From Iphinoe sp. HA4291-MV1 (GTDB lineage Bacteria; Cyanobacteriota; Cyanobacteriia; Cyanobacteriales; Nostocaceae): 64,000 nt of DNA. The stretch lies in the NCBI GenBank assembly GCA_019359415.1, contig JAHHHH010000004.1:62001-126000 (forward strand), written 5' to 3'. Shown in pieces: positions 52,685 through 60,645 of this stretch. The notes under the pieces were generated by a model. The model was not told where the DNA came from. It made no database searches and worked only from the letters and a program-made list of their open reading frames with translations. A program made the translations under genes and the position numbers. How positions within the stretch are numbered: position 1 is the first letter of the stretch; every line of letters begins with the position of its first letter.

Positions 52685-53050
52685 ATGCGACGCTCTATTT
52701 CTGGGCTGTTAACAACACTGCTTCTGTCTGCCGCCATTTTGCCTGCTGCGGCGCAGGCTCAAACCACCGAGGCAGAACCAACCAGCCTCAATCCCTACGT
52801 GGCAAATCAACCCTCTGCAAAACATCTCAAGCCTTTTAATCTGGCTTATCTGGCGTATCAAGGCTACTTAAAAGACCAAGGCATTCCCAGCAATAGTGCA
52901 TTGATCGGTGCGATCGCGTCTGGAACAATCACGGCTCAAGACATTATTCAAGCTGCTGTCAAGGCGAATCGACTACCTGAGCAAACGCTAAGCGATCAAG
53001 GCTATCGCCATAACCTTGAAGATCAACTGCAAGGATTTACAGGAGACTAA
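52685..53050 (+). CDS. Secreted protein of unknown function
   Basis: A 121-residue protein with a clear signal peptide (RRSISGLLTTLLLSAAILPAAAQA, cleavage after AQA). The mature part is helical and polar (NLAYLAYQGYLKDQGIPSNSALIGAIASGTITAQDIIQAAVKANRLPEQTLSDQGYR). I know no family for it. It is the first gene of the set facing the ECF sigma pair and may be part of the same stress response. Confidence 0.65.
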   Translation: MRRSISGLLTTLLLSAAILPAAAQAQTTEAEPTSLNPYVANQPSAKHLKPFNLAYLAYQGYLKDQGIPSNSALIGAIASGTITAQDIIQAAVKANRLPEQTLSDQGYRHNLEDQLQGFTGD

Positions 53051-53234
53051 AAAACTGGCGTTGCTGAATCAATCATGACTCAGGTGTGAAACAACGCCGC
53101 GATTCAACTTACATGGGAAAGCATTCGGGCATTCATCGGGAGCATCCTTTCCAGCACTTGATTACCCAATGCTTTACCTCTACCGATCAAATGTTGATGC
53201 CGGACAGTAACATCCTTACAAGAATACTCAAACG

Positions 53235-53525
53235 ATGAAAAACACATTTCGCAAGTACCATCGGCTAATTGCTACACTCTTTTGTTTGCCGTTACTCTTT
53301 ACTGCTGTGACTGGCATTAGCTTTGCCATCGCCGATAAATGGTTGCATCAAGAAGAGCTTACTGCATTTTTAATCACTGTTCACACCTTCCAAATCTTCA
53401 AACTTGATGCCATTCTGCCAGTTTTGAATGGGCTAGGTCTGATTGGCTTAGTAGCTACCGGACTCTCGCTGACCGGACTGTTTGCTAAACGCCATCAACC
53501 AAAGCGGATAGGAGAACGCTCATGA
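53235..53525 (+). CDS. Small PepSY-associated-type membrane protein
   Basis: A 96-residue protein with two membrane helices (residues ~10-31, LIATLFCLPLLFTAVTGIS, and ~60-82, LPVLNGLGLIGLVATGLSLTGLF). The N-terminal KYHRLIATLFCLPLLFTAVTG pattern is that of PepSY-associated transmembrane proteins, which occur with heme or copper uptake and respiratory genes. It overlaps the cupredoxin gene by 4 bases (ATGA), so the two are translated together. Confidence 0.75.
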   Translation: MKNTFRKYHRLIATLFCLPLLFTAVTGISFAIADKWLHQEELTAFLITVHTFQIFKLDAILPVLNGLGLIGLVATGLSLTGLFAKRHQPKRIGERS

Positions 53526-53941
53526 AATACATTTCTTATTTTTTCATAGCGATCGCCAGTGCCTTCTTGGTCATCCTGTTGTCGTTGTCATCCTGTAGTC
53601 CGAACCATAAGGTAACGACTAGCCAACCAATGGTGATGAAAGATCAACCCAAGGAGCAACCCCAAACTAGCCAACAAACTGCCGATGCTACTGTCAAAAT
53701 TCGTAATTTCAAATTTGAGCCAGCGAATTTGGCGATCGCTGTTGGTAAAACTGTTCAATTTATCAATGTCGATGAAGAACCCCACACGGCTACAGCTACG
53801 GATGGTACTTTTAACTCTAAAGCACTGGATACCAATCAAACCTGGAACTACACCGCCACTAAACCGGGTACTTATCCCTATATTTGCTCAGTTCATCCCT
53901 TTATGAAAGGGACGTTGACGGTAACACAAGAGAAAAACTAA
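53522..53941 (+). CDS. Cupredoxin-domain lipoprotein
   Basis: A 139-residue protein. The signal peptide ends in a lipobox (LSLSSC), giving a lipid anchor on Cys23 or so. A Gln/Thr-rich linker leads to a cupredoxin fold (VKIRNFKFEPANLAIAVGKTVQFINVD) with copper ligands His in EEPHTATA and Cys, His, Met in YICSVHPFMKG. It is an electron carrier or copper-binding protein on the outer face of the membrane. The type 1 site is complete. Confidence 0.9.
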   Translation: MKYISYFFIAIASAFLVILLSLSSCSPNHKVTTSQPMVMKDQPKEQPQTSQQTADATVKIRNFKFEPANLAIAVGKTVQFINVDEEPHTATATDGTFNSKALDTNQTWNYTATKPGTYPYICSVHPFMKGTLTVTQEKN

Positions 53942-53955
53942 CCAGAGGAATACCA

Positions 53956-54867
53956 ATGGAACGCAGAAAATTTATTGAACACGTGGGCTGGACAGGACTC
54001 GGTATTGTGTGGGCTGTTGGTGCAAATGGCTTATTCACTGCCTGTCAGGTGGGAGAACCAAATGCTCAAAAATCATCGACAACCTCACCGTTTTCCTTCG
54101 TTCAAATTAGCGATACGCACATCGGTTTCAAAAAACCTGCAAATGAACATGTGACCGATACGCTTCAGAAAACGATCAATGCGATCAATGCCTTACCCAC
54201 TCCACCCGCCTTTGTCATTCACACCGGAGACATCTCCCATTTGTCTAAACCAGAAGAATTTGATCAGGCAAAACAACTGCTTTCCCAATTGAAAGTTCCA
54301 CTGTTTACCCTACCAGGGGAACACGATACGATTGGCGATCGCGGCAAAGCCTATGAGGAAGCCTTTAACCGAAAGGATGTCAAAGAAGGCTTACAGGTTT
54401 GGGATCAGGCGGGAATACACTTTGTCTCCTTGACCAATGTGCTGGACTTTGGGGCAACAGGTACGGGCAAACTGGGTCAGGCGCAATTGGACTTGGTGGC
54501 AAAAGATTTAGCAGCGCAGAAACAGGATAAGCCTCTAGTTGTTTTCAGCCATATTCCCCTGTATGACCTTTATCCTAAATGGGGATGGGCAACTGCCGAT
54601 TCTGCTAAATTGCTCTCAGTGCTATCTCGCTTTGCGTCGGTCACAGTGTTAACGGGGCACATCCATCAAGTGATTTCGCACAGCGAAGGCAATATTCGCT
54701 TCCATACCGCTACGACGACTGCCTATCCCCTCCCCGCTCCAGGTCACGGTGATCAACCTGCTCCCGTCAAGCTAAGCGAAAATAATCTATTGGCGGTGCT
54801 CGGATTCCGCACAGTTGAGGTAATTTCCGGGAAGGATACTAGAGTTGACCAACATGCTCTGGGGTAG
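53956..54867 (+). CDS. Tat-type exported metallophosphoesterase lipoprotein
   Basis: A 303-residue calcineurin-like phosphoesterase. The N-terminus RRKFIEHVGWTGLGI matches a twin-arginine signal with a following lipobox-like FTAC. Metal-binding motifs are visible: QISDTHIGF (D-x-H), HTGDISHL (G-D), GEHDTIGD (G-x-H-D; Asn of the usual GNHD replaced by Glu) and SHIPLYDL and TGHIHQVIS (His ligands). It follows the cupredoxin by 14 bases. The longer frame to 53884 overlaps the cupredoxin gene and is unlikely. Substrate unknown; paired exported cupredoxin and phosphoesterase genes suggest an envelope role. Confidence 0.88.
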   Translation: MERRKFIEHVGWTGLGIVWAVGANGLFTACQVGEPNAQKSSTTSPFSFVQISDTHIGFKKPANEHVTDTLQKTINAINALPTPPAFVIHTGDISHLSKPEEFDQAKQLLSQLKVPLFTLPGEHDTIGDRGKAYEEAFNRKDVKEGLQVWDQAGIHFVSLTNVLDFGATGTGKLGQAQLDLVAKDLAAQKQDKPLVVFSHIPLYDLYPKWGWATADSAKLLSVLSRFASVTVLTGHIHQVISHSEGNIRFHTATTTAYPLPAPGHGDQPAPVKLSENNLLAVLGFRTVEVISGKDTRVDQHALG

Positions 54868-55083
54868 AAATATAGTTCAACAACTGTCTGGTGCGATACG
54901 CGCCCGGGCGTCTGCTTTCCCTTGCAATCGCATTCTGGGCGCATACCCGTTAACAGGTCACCTCGATACTGTTTTTTTCATGTATTACGGATGGCTGTAG
55001 CCGCCAGTGGGTCGCTTTCAAGAATTATCGTCTCTTGCAGGAGACTGGGGATAAAGTCAGTTCATTATGATGTCAATATAATT

Positions 55084-55113
55084 TTTAAGAACGTTTAAGA
55101 ACGTTTAAGAACG
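55084..55113. repeat. Three TTTAAGAACG tandem repeats at the dnaA 3' end
   Basis: Three perfect 10-base units (55084-55093, 55094-55103, 55104-55113). The dnaA stop codon (TAA on the complementary strand, 55105-55107) lies in the third unit, so the array starts in the gene and runs into the flank. Confidence 0.9.
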
Positions 55114-56478
55114 GCTAGCCATGTTAATGCGATCGCTCAATTGGCGTAGCGTTTGTACTAAATTTTGATCTGTTTCGCGCAGTTGGGTAATTTTTTTACA
55201 GCTGTACATGACTGTTGTATGGTCTTTTCCACCAAATTCTTCTCCTATTCTTGGCAAACTTAAATCCGTGTGCTGTCGCATAAGATACATTCCGATTTGA
55301 CGTGCCCAACTAATCTCTCGTCGCCGCGAATTCCCTTTAAGGTCTTCTATTAATACATCAAAAGCCTCTGTTACCACTGAGAAAATTGCTTCTGGTGTGG
55401 CTTCTACTTTCTCAGTTGGTGGTTCTAAAATAGGTGCAATATTTTCTACTGTCATGGGTAAACCCCAAATAGAAATATATGCTAATGCACGAATCAATGC
55501 TCCTTCCAACTCTCGAATATTAGAAGTATAGTGACAAGCAATATACTCAACAATTTCCCTTGGTAGACGGATATTCTCATACTCAGCTTTTTTTTGTAAA
55601 ATTGCCATTCTCGTCTCTAAATCTGGTGGTTGGATATCAGCAATTAAACCCATAGAAAATCGGGAACACAGACGTTCTTGCAACCGAGGAATTTGGTTGG
55701 GAGGACGGTCAGAAGCTAAGACGACTTGCTTACCAGCTTCATGTAAAGTATTAAAAGTATGGAAAAATTCTTCTTGAGTATATTCCTTTCCTTCAATAAA
55801 CTGAATATCATCCACTAAAAGGACATCAGCAGCACGGTAATGCTCTCGGAAACTTTGCATACTGTCCTTGCGAATAGCAGTAATGAGATCATTAGTAAAT
55901 TGCTCAGTTGAAACGTAAAATATCCTTGAATCTGGACTAATTTCCCATCGATAGTGACTGATCGCCTGCATCAGGTGAGTTTTTCCTAAACCCACGCCAC
56001 CGCACAAAAATAAGGGGTTAAACTCTCTTCCAGGATACTCAGCAACTGCTAATGCAGCAGCATGAGCCATACGATTGTTAGCACCGACGACGAATCGAGA
56101 GAAAACATATTTGAGGTTTAATTCTGTCGTTTTTAGTCCTCGGTTTGGAGGAAGCGTTTCTGAAGGACTGGTTTGAGCTGGAAATTCCCAAGAAACTTCT
56201 TGTTCATTGACAGGAGAAACTTCATCACCTTGAGTCACAGTTATATGAATATCTATGGGATAACCAAGAATATCTTGTACGACATTAGCGATCGTTTTTA
56301 TGTAGTATTTCTGTAACCAATTGCGAGCAAACGGGTTGGGAGTACAAATCACCAAGCAATTATTTTCCAATCGCTCTGCACTCGCAGTTTTGATCCAAGT
56401 TTCAAAGGTGGGACGGGATAGCTCTAGTTGTAAGCGCTCCAGTACCTGACTCCACAGACTTTCTATGGGCATTTCCAT
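55105..56478 (-). CDS. dnaA: Chromosomal replication initiator DnaA
   Basis: A 457-residue AAA+ initiator. Domain I is at the N-terminus ([25 protein letters not shown]), a variable linker follows (residues ~85-120), and the AAA+ core has Walker [17 protein letters not shown], Walker [15 protein letters not shown] and sensor/box VII blocks. Domain IV ends in [15 protein letters not shown], the DnaA-box-binding helix. Two Met codons (56478 and 56472) are possible starts. I saw no dense cluster of DnaA boxes in the flanks. Confidence 0.97.
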   Translation of the reverse strand: MEMPIESLWSQVLERLQLELSRPTFETWIKTASAERLENNCLVICTPNPFARNWLQKYYIKTIANVVQDILGYPIDIHITVTQGDEVSPVNEQEVSWEFPAQTSPSETLPPNRGLKTTELNLKYVFSRFVVGANNRMAHAAALAVAEYPGREFNPLFLCGGVGLGKTHLMQAISHYRWEISPDSRIFYVSTEQFTNDLITAIRKDSMQSFREHYRAADVLLVDDIQFIEGKEYTQEEFFHTFNTLHEAGKQVVLASDRPPNQIPRLQERLCSRFSMGLIADIQPPDLETRMAILQKKAEYENIRLPREIVEYIACHYTSNIRELEGALIRALAYISIWGLPMTVENIAPILEPPTEKVEATPEAIFSVVTEAFDVLIEDLKGNSRRREISWARQIGMYLMRQHTDLSLPRIGEEFGGKDHTTVMYSCKKITQLRETDQNLVQTLRQLSDRINMASRS

Positions 56479-56654
56479 AATTTACCACCAATGCTCAGCA
56501 ATCGTCACAATAATAATGAAGATATGAGCAAGCACCAATCTAGCAAATAATACTCTAGACCTGAAAACTTGCCTTTGAGTTGTCATCGTTCTTGGTCTCC
56601 CCCCGGTAGCCAAGATTTTATCACCCATAGATTCATACGGAGAAGCAAAAATAA

Positions 56655-58088
56655 ATGAAGACTACAGACCATGACTTTCAGCCCAGAAAAGGACAAGGAA
56701 AAATGGGCAATGGGCAATGGGCAATGGGCAAAAGGGGCAAAGGGCAAGGGGCAAAGGGCAAGGGGCAATGTTCGATTAAGAGTTCCCAATTTCCAGTTCC
56801 CAATTTCCAGTTCCCAATGCCCAATGCCCAATTTCCAGTTCCCAATTTCCAGTTCCCAATGCCCAATGCCCAATTTCCAGTTCCCAATGCCCAATGCCCA
56901 ATTCCCAATTTCCGCGTTTCCGTAAATAGTATTCTAGTCATGCTGCTTAGCAGTGCAGCAGTGATATCTATTGGGGGTTGTTCCACACCGGCTGGTACCC
57001 TTGATACTGGCAGAACAAATACTCAGCAAACGCCAGTTAGCAAGACAACAGATAACACTTCCCCAAAAATTTTACCCGTTACCTCTTCGTCCAATAATCC
57101 GAACTTTGTCGTTGGAGTCGTCCAAAAAGTAGGACCTGCAGTTGTTCGCATTGACGCTGCAAGGACTGTCGTTTCCGACGAGTTTGATGATCCAGTTTTT
57201 CGGCGCTTTTTTGGCTCACAGCCAAGAGAAAGAGTAGAGGGTAGCGGTTCTGGGTTCATTATTAACTCTGCTGGTCAGATTTTAACTAATTCTCATGTGG
57301 TGAATGGTGCTGAAAGCGTGACAGTAAAATTGAAGGATGGTCGCTCTTTTAAGGGACGTGTACTGGGTGAAGACCCGGTCACAGATGTTGCTGTTATTAA
57401 AATAGAGGCAAATAATCTGCCAACTGTTTCTATAGGTAACTCTGAAACCTTACAACCAGGAGAAGCTGTTATTGCGATCGGTAATCCTCTTGGTTTAGAT
57501 TATACGGTCACATCTGGAATTATCAGCGCGACTGGTCGTTCTAGTAGTGATATTGGTGTCACAGATAAACGGGTTGATTTTATTCAAACTGATGCTGCTA
57601 TTAACCCTGGTAACTCTGGTGGACCACTATTAAATGCTCGCGGAGATGTTATTGGTATGAATACTGCCATCATTCGCGGCGCTCAAGGGTTAGGATTTGC
57701 TATTCCTATTAGCACGGCGCAGCGGATTGCTCAGGAATTAATAGCAAAAGGTAAGGTTGATCATCCTTATTTAGGTATTCAAATGGTGACTGTGACTCCA
57801 GATGTGAAGGAAAAAGTTAATTCTAGATTAGGTCTTAATTTGGCAGCAGATAAGGGGGTTTTGTTAATTGATATTGTGCCACGTTCTCCAGCCGCCTCTG
57901 CTGGACTGAAAACAGGAGATGTTATTCAAAGTATTCGTAATCAACCAGTCACTAAAATAGAAGAAGTGCAAAAGATAGTAGAAAATAGTAAAATAGGATC
58001 TCCTTTAGAATTGCAAGTACTACGTAATGGGCAAACAACACAAATAGCTGTTAGACCTGCTCCTTTACCAAGTAGACGTGGAAGCTAG
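56655..58088 (+). CDS. HtrA/Deg-family serine protease with repeat-invaded N-terminus
   Basis: A trypsin-like protease with one PDZ domain. The triad is intact: His in ILTNSHVV, Asp in [10 protein letters not shown], Ser in [11 protein letters not shown]; the PDZ is near the end ([36 protein letters not shown]). It is exported to the periplasm or lumen to remove damaged proteins. Before the export segment ([18 protein letters not shown], lipobox-like) lies an in-frame stretch translated from ATGGGCA and TGCCCAA repeats (residues ~16-90, [18 protein letters not shown]). Starting at ATG 56940 gives a shorter, plausible lipoprotein; the repeat extension may not be translated. I give the longer frame because it is open. 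Confidence 0.85.
   Translation: MKTTDHDFQPRKGQGKMGNGQWAMGKRGKGQGAKGKGQCSIKSSQFPVPNFQFPMPNAQFPVPNFQFPMPNAQFPVPNAQCPIPNFRVSVNSILVMLLSSAAVISIGGCSTPAGTLDTGRTNTQQTPVSKTTDNTSPKILPVTSSSNNPNFVVGVVQKVGPAVVRIDAARTVVSDEFDDPVFRRFFGSQPRERVEGSGSGFIINSAGQILTNSHVVNGAESVTVKLKDGRSFKGRVLGEDPVTDVAVIKIEANNLPTVSIGNSETLQPGEAVIAIGNPLGLDYTVTSGIISATGRSSSDIGVTDKRVDFIQTDAAINPGNSGGPLLNARGDVIGMNTAIIRGAQGLGFAIPISTAQRIAQELIAKGKVDHPYLGIQMVTVTPDVKEKVNSRLGLNLAADKGVLLIDIVPRSPAASAGLKTGDVIQSIRNQPVTKIEEVQKIVENSKIGSPLELQVLRNGQTTQIAVRPAPLPSRRGS
56703..56911. repeat. Inverted blocks of heptamer repeats in the protease 5' region
   Basis: The first block (56704-56731) is ATGGGCA units; the second (from ~56797) is TTCCCAATTTCCAG and CCCAATG units, the reverse-complement family. 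The two blocks could form a long cruciform. They lie within the open frame of the HtrA-type gene. Confidence 0.9.
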
Positions 58089-58180
58089 ATTAACAATTAT
58101 GAAGTATGAATTATGAATTCAAAAAATATTCTTGATTCATATTTTATATTTCATAAATCTTATCTATGAGAGTTATTATT

Positions 58181-58714
58181 ATGAGTGAATTACTACCAAT
58201 TATCCAATTAGGCAATTCGATACTGCGTCAAAAAGCCTCCTTGGTTGAAAATATCAACGATGAGCGTATTCAAAAACTCATTGATGACCTCATGACGACA
58301 GTTGCTAAGGCTAACGGTGTCGGTATTGCTGCACCTCAAGTTGCCCAATCCTGTCGTTTATTTATTGTAGCTTCCCGCCCTAATCCCAGATATCCCAATG
58401 CTCCGGAAATGGAACCTACTGCTATGATTAATCCCAAAATCGTTGCCCATTCAACGGAGGTAGTCAAAGGATGGGAAGGTTGTTTGTGTGTTCCAGGGAT
58501 TAGAGGACTCGTTCCCAGATATCAAGAAATTGAGGTAGAATATACCGACCGAAATGGCAAACTGCAAAAGCAAGAATTGACTGATTTTGTCGCTCGTATC
58601 TTTCAACACGAGTATGACCACCTTGATGGTATCGTCTTTTTAGATAGGCTAGAAAGTACTCTGGACATAATCACAGAGCAGGAATATCAAAAACAAGTTA
58701 TTAACAATACTTAA
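58181..58714 (+). CDS. def: Peptide deformylase
   Basis: A 177-residue metalloenzyme that removes the formyl group from nascent proteins. The three motifs are intact: GVGIAAPQVA (motif 1), EGCLCVPG (motif 2, Cys ligand) and FQHEYDHLDG (motif 3, His ligands and Glu). The open frame starts at ATG 58166, five codons earlier; the ATG at 58181 (MSELLPIIQLGNSILRQ) fits family N-termini better. It follows the HtrA-type gene by about 90 bases on the same strand. Confidence 0.94.
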   Translation: MSELLPIIQLGNSILRQKASLVENINDERIQKLIDDLMTTVAKANGVGIAAPQVAQSCRLFIVASRPNPRYPNAPEMEPTAMINPKIVAHSTEVVKGWEGCLCVPGIRGLVPRYQEIEVEYTDRNGKLQKQELTDFVARIFQHEYDHLDGIVFLDRLESTLDIITEQEYQKQVINNT

Positions 58715-58892
58715 TCATAAATAATTCTAAAGAGTGATAGTTTACCCAGAGTATTAAGGTATTCTTAATGGATTTTTAACAGTTACTTAATTATAAATAA
58801 TTCTAAAGAATGATCATTTACCCGAAATATTAAGGTACATTTAACCTATTGTTAACCTTTTGGTTTGAGGCATCTATCGGGTAAATGACCAA
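58710..58892 (+). promoter_or_regulatory. Duplicated upstream element with TTTACCC boxes
   Basis: Two 59-base direct repeats (58710-58768 and 58786-58844, about 48 matching positions) each contain GATNATTTACCC-like boxes (GATAGTTTACCC, GATCATTTACCCG), and an inverted box CGGGTAAATGAC overlaps the ATG of the HMA_2 gene (58878-58889). Box spacing of about 76 bases matches an integral number of helical turns. A regulator-binding region is likely. Confidence 0.55.
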
Positions 58893-60057
58893 AACTATCA
58901 GTAGTCGCGAGAAACTAAGTCCTCAGGAGAAAAAGCCTGTGGATTTATTTTCGTCTCAGCAACAAAGCGATGAATCAAGTGAAACTACCAGGAAATCTGT
59001 TGCACGCTCACCGATGCAACCACCCATAGGTAAGTTGCAAATTGTCCATGCAACGACAGGGCGCGTCCGAATCCGTGCTACTGACGGTAGTCATAACTCG
59101 ATACTTAATACTATCTCTCAAAATTTACGAAAGCAAGATGGGGTGAGGGAAGTATCCGTCAATCAGGAGACAGGCAGTTTAGTTGTTAACTTTGATGAAA
59201 AAAAACTGCCCTTACCCCAAATGTTGGAGCGACTCCAACAATTTGACATACATCAATTACAAGCTTCTCAGGCAAAGAGCAAACAAGACCCTTTTGCTGC
59301 ATGGAAATCTCTTGATTTTTGGAAGGAGCAAGGCATTTCGTTTATTCCCTTATTTACGGGATTGGCAGTAACGGGAGGGCTGGGAATCAGTGGTTTAGCA
59401 TCGATCCCGGTTTACCTGATTACAGCAAATGCCACTCGTCGGGTAATTGATGAACTCCAAACGTCGGAATCACAAACAAGTACAGTTCCCTCTTCCCAAC
59501 CAGCACCGAACGATAAAAAATCTTCTACAAAACGCAATACAACTGACCAACCTTCGTTATCAAAAGTGGAGCATAAATCTGTTGAAACCACAGCCCAGCC
59601 TGCAAAAATTGCCTATAGCGTTGTTCATGCCATTCCAGGGCGTATCCGGTTGAATGTGCCTCGAGTTGCACGCGATCGCGCCTATGCGCGAAGACTCGAA
59701 AGGTTACTGAAAACAGAATCTCAAGTAACAAATGTACGCATTAATTGCGATGCTGCATCCATTGCTATTACCTATGGATCAGGTAAAATCCCAATGTCCC
59801 ATTGGGTTGGTCTGATGCAATTAGCAGACCAAACAATCCCGCAAACAAAGCCCATCAAGACAACACCCATAAAGACAACAATAGAGCAACCGCTTTGCGA
59901 GCCAGTTCATCAGCTTAAAGAACCAGCACCAATCACAACGGTAAAAGAGCAACCCACAGTAGAAACAGCCAGTATATGGTCTGATTTCAAGTCTCCAGCT
60001 CTCGGTGCGGCTCTATCTTTCATGGCGAATTTTCCATTAGACCCGGTTCCATATTAA
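58885..60057 (+). CDS. HMA_2-domain membrane protein (two domains)
   Basis: A 390-residue protein with two HMA_2 modules: residues ~45-115 (LQIVHATTGRVRIRATDG) and ~245-315 (YSVVHAIPGRIRLNVPRVARDRAYARRLERLL). Between them lie a hydrophobic segment (residues ~150-180) and a Ser/Gln-rich linker. The family is a ferredoxin-like fold related to heavy-metal-associated domains but without the CxxC. The C-terminal ALGAALSFMANFPLDPVPY is a further hydrophobic stretch. No enzyme activity is expected; it may be a scaffold or metal-sensing partner of the ATPase gene 590 bases downstream. Confidence 0.8.
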   Translation: MTKTISSREKLSPQEKKPVDLFSSQQQSDESSETTRKSVARSPMQPPIGKLQIVHATTGRVRIRATDGSHNSILNTISQNLRKQDGVREVSVNQETGSLVVNFDEKKLPLPQMLERLQQFDIHQLQASQAKSKQDPFAAWKSLDFWKEQGISFIPLFTGLAVTGGLGISGLASIPVYLITANATRRVIDELQTSESQTSTVPSSQPAPNDKKSSTKRNTTDQPSLSKVEHKSVETTAQPAKIAYSVVHAIPGRIRLNVPRVARDRAYARRLERLLKTESQVTNVRINCDAASIAITYGSGKIPMSHWVGLMQLADQTIPQTKPIKTTPIKTTIEQPLCEPVHQLKEPAPITTVKEQPTVETASIWSDFKSPALGAALSFMANFPLDPVPY

Positions 60058-60076
60058 GGAACACTGGAGGACAAAA

Positions 60077-60463
60077 ATGGCTGGTTTAACAACGCAATTG
60101 GCACTCCACCTAAACAAAAAATCTCAGGTAGTAGAGGAAGAGACTGGTCATCTAATAGTAAAGCCACACTCTGCGGTCATTTACAGCATGATCCATGCGC
60201 TTAGTAGCAGAGTGGAGTTTTATATTCCTCGGATATCCTTAGATTCCAGATATATGCAGCGCTTGCTGACTTTGTTTGCTTGTGAGCCTTGGATCATAAG
60301 TCAGCAAGTCAATGACATCGCAAGGTCTATTGTCATGACCTACAAATCTGCAACAATGCTGAATTCCCAAAAGCGTTCTTTGAGTCTTTTGGAACAAGCC
60401 ATATCGTATTTATCCAGTCCGATTCAATCTGCTGCTAGCGATAGTGTTGTTCCCATAAGTTAA
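60077..60463 (+). CDS. Small HMA_2-like protein
   Basis: A 128-residue protein with a single diverged HMA_2 module (residues ~40-95, VIYSMIHALSSRVEFYIPRISLDSRYMQRLLTLF). The characteristic PGRxR loop is changed to SSRVEF. It starts 20 bases after the previous gene stop and ends 95 bases before the ATPase region, so the genes are probably cotranscribed. Function unknown; the context links it to the ATPase. Confidence 0.72.
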   Translation: MAGLTTQLALHLNKKSQVVEEETGHLIVKPHSAVIYSMIHALSSRVEFYIPRISLDSRYMQRLLTLFACEPWIISQQVNDIARSIVMTYKSATMLNSQKRSLSLLEQAISYLSSPIQSAASDSVVPIS

Positions 60464-60645
60464 CTAGAAGATAGGCAAGCCCTCCTTTGGAAATAGGGTG
60501 TTTAGGTGTTAGGAAATAGGGTAGTTTTAAACTGCTGCTATCCACCTACACCCTTCTGGTGCACCCTATCTGGCTCTTGCTGAGCAGGCTTTTGAATAGG
60601 CTTTTGAAAATCCAATTTGAAGCAACTTTGTATGAGAGAGAAGAA

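Noticed and set aside
54868-56654. Replication origin beside dnaA
   Set aside because: No cluster of TTATNCACA-like boxes or AT-rich unwinding region was found in the flanks of dnaA.
56583-56986. Two minus-strand open frames opposite the protease 5' end
   Set aside because: They are the reverse reading of heptamer repeats (LGIGNW-type periodic sequence) and have no independent support.
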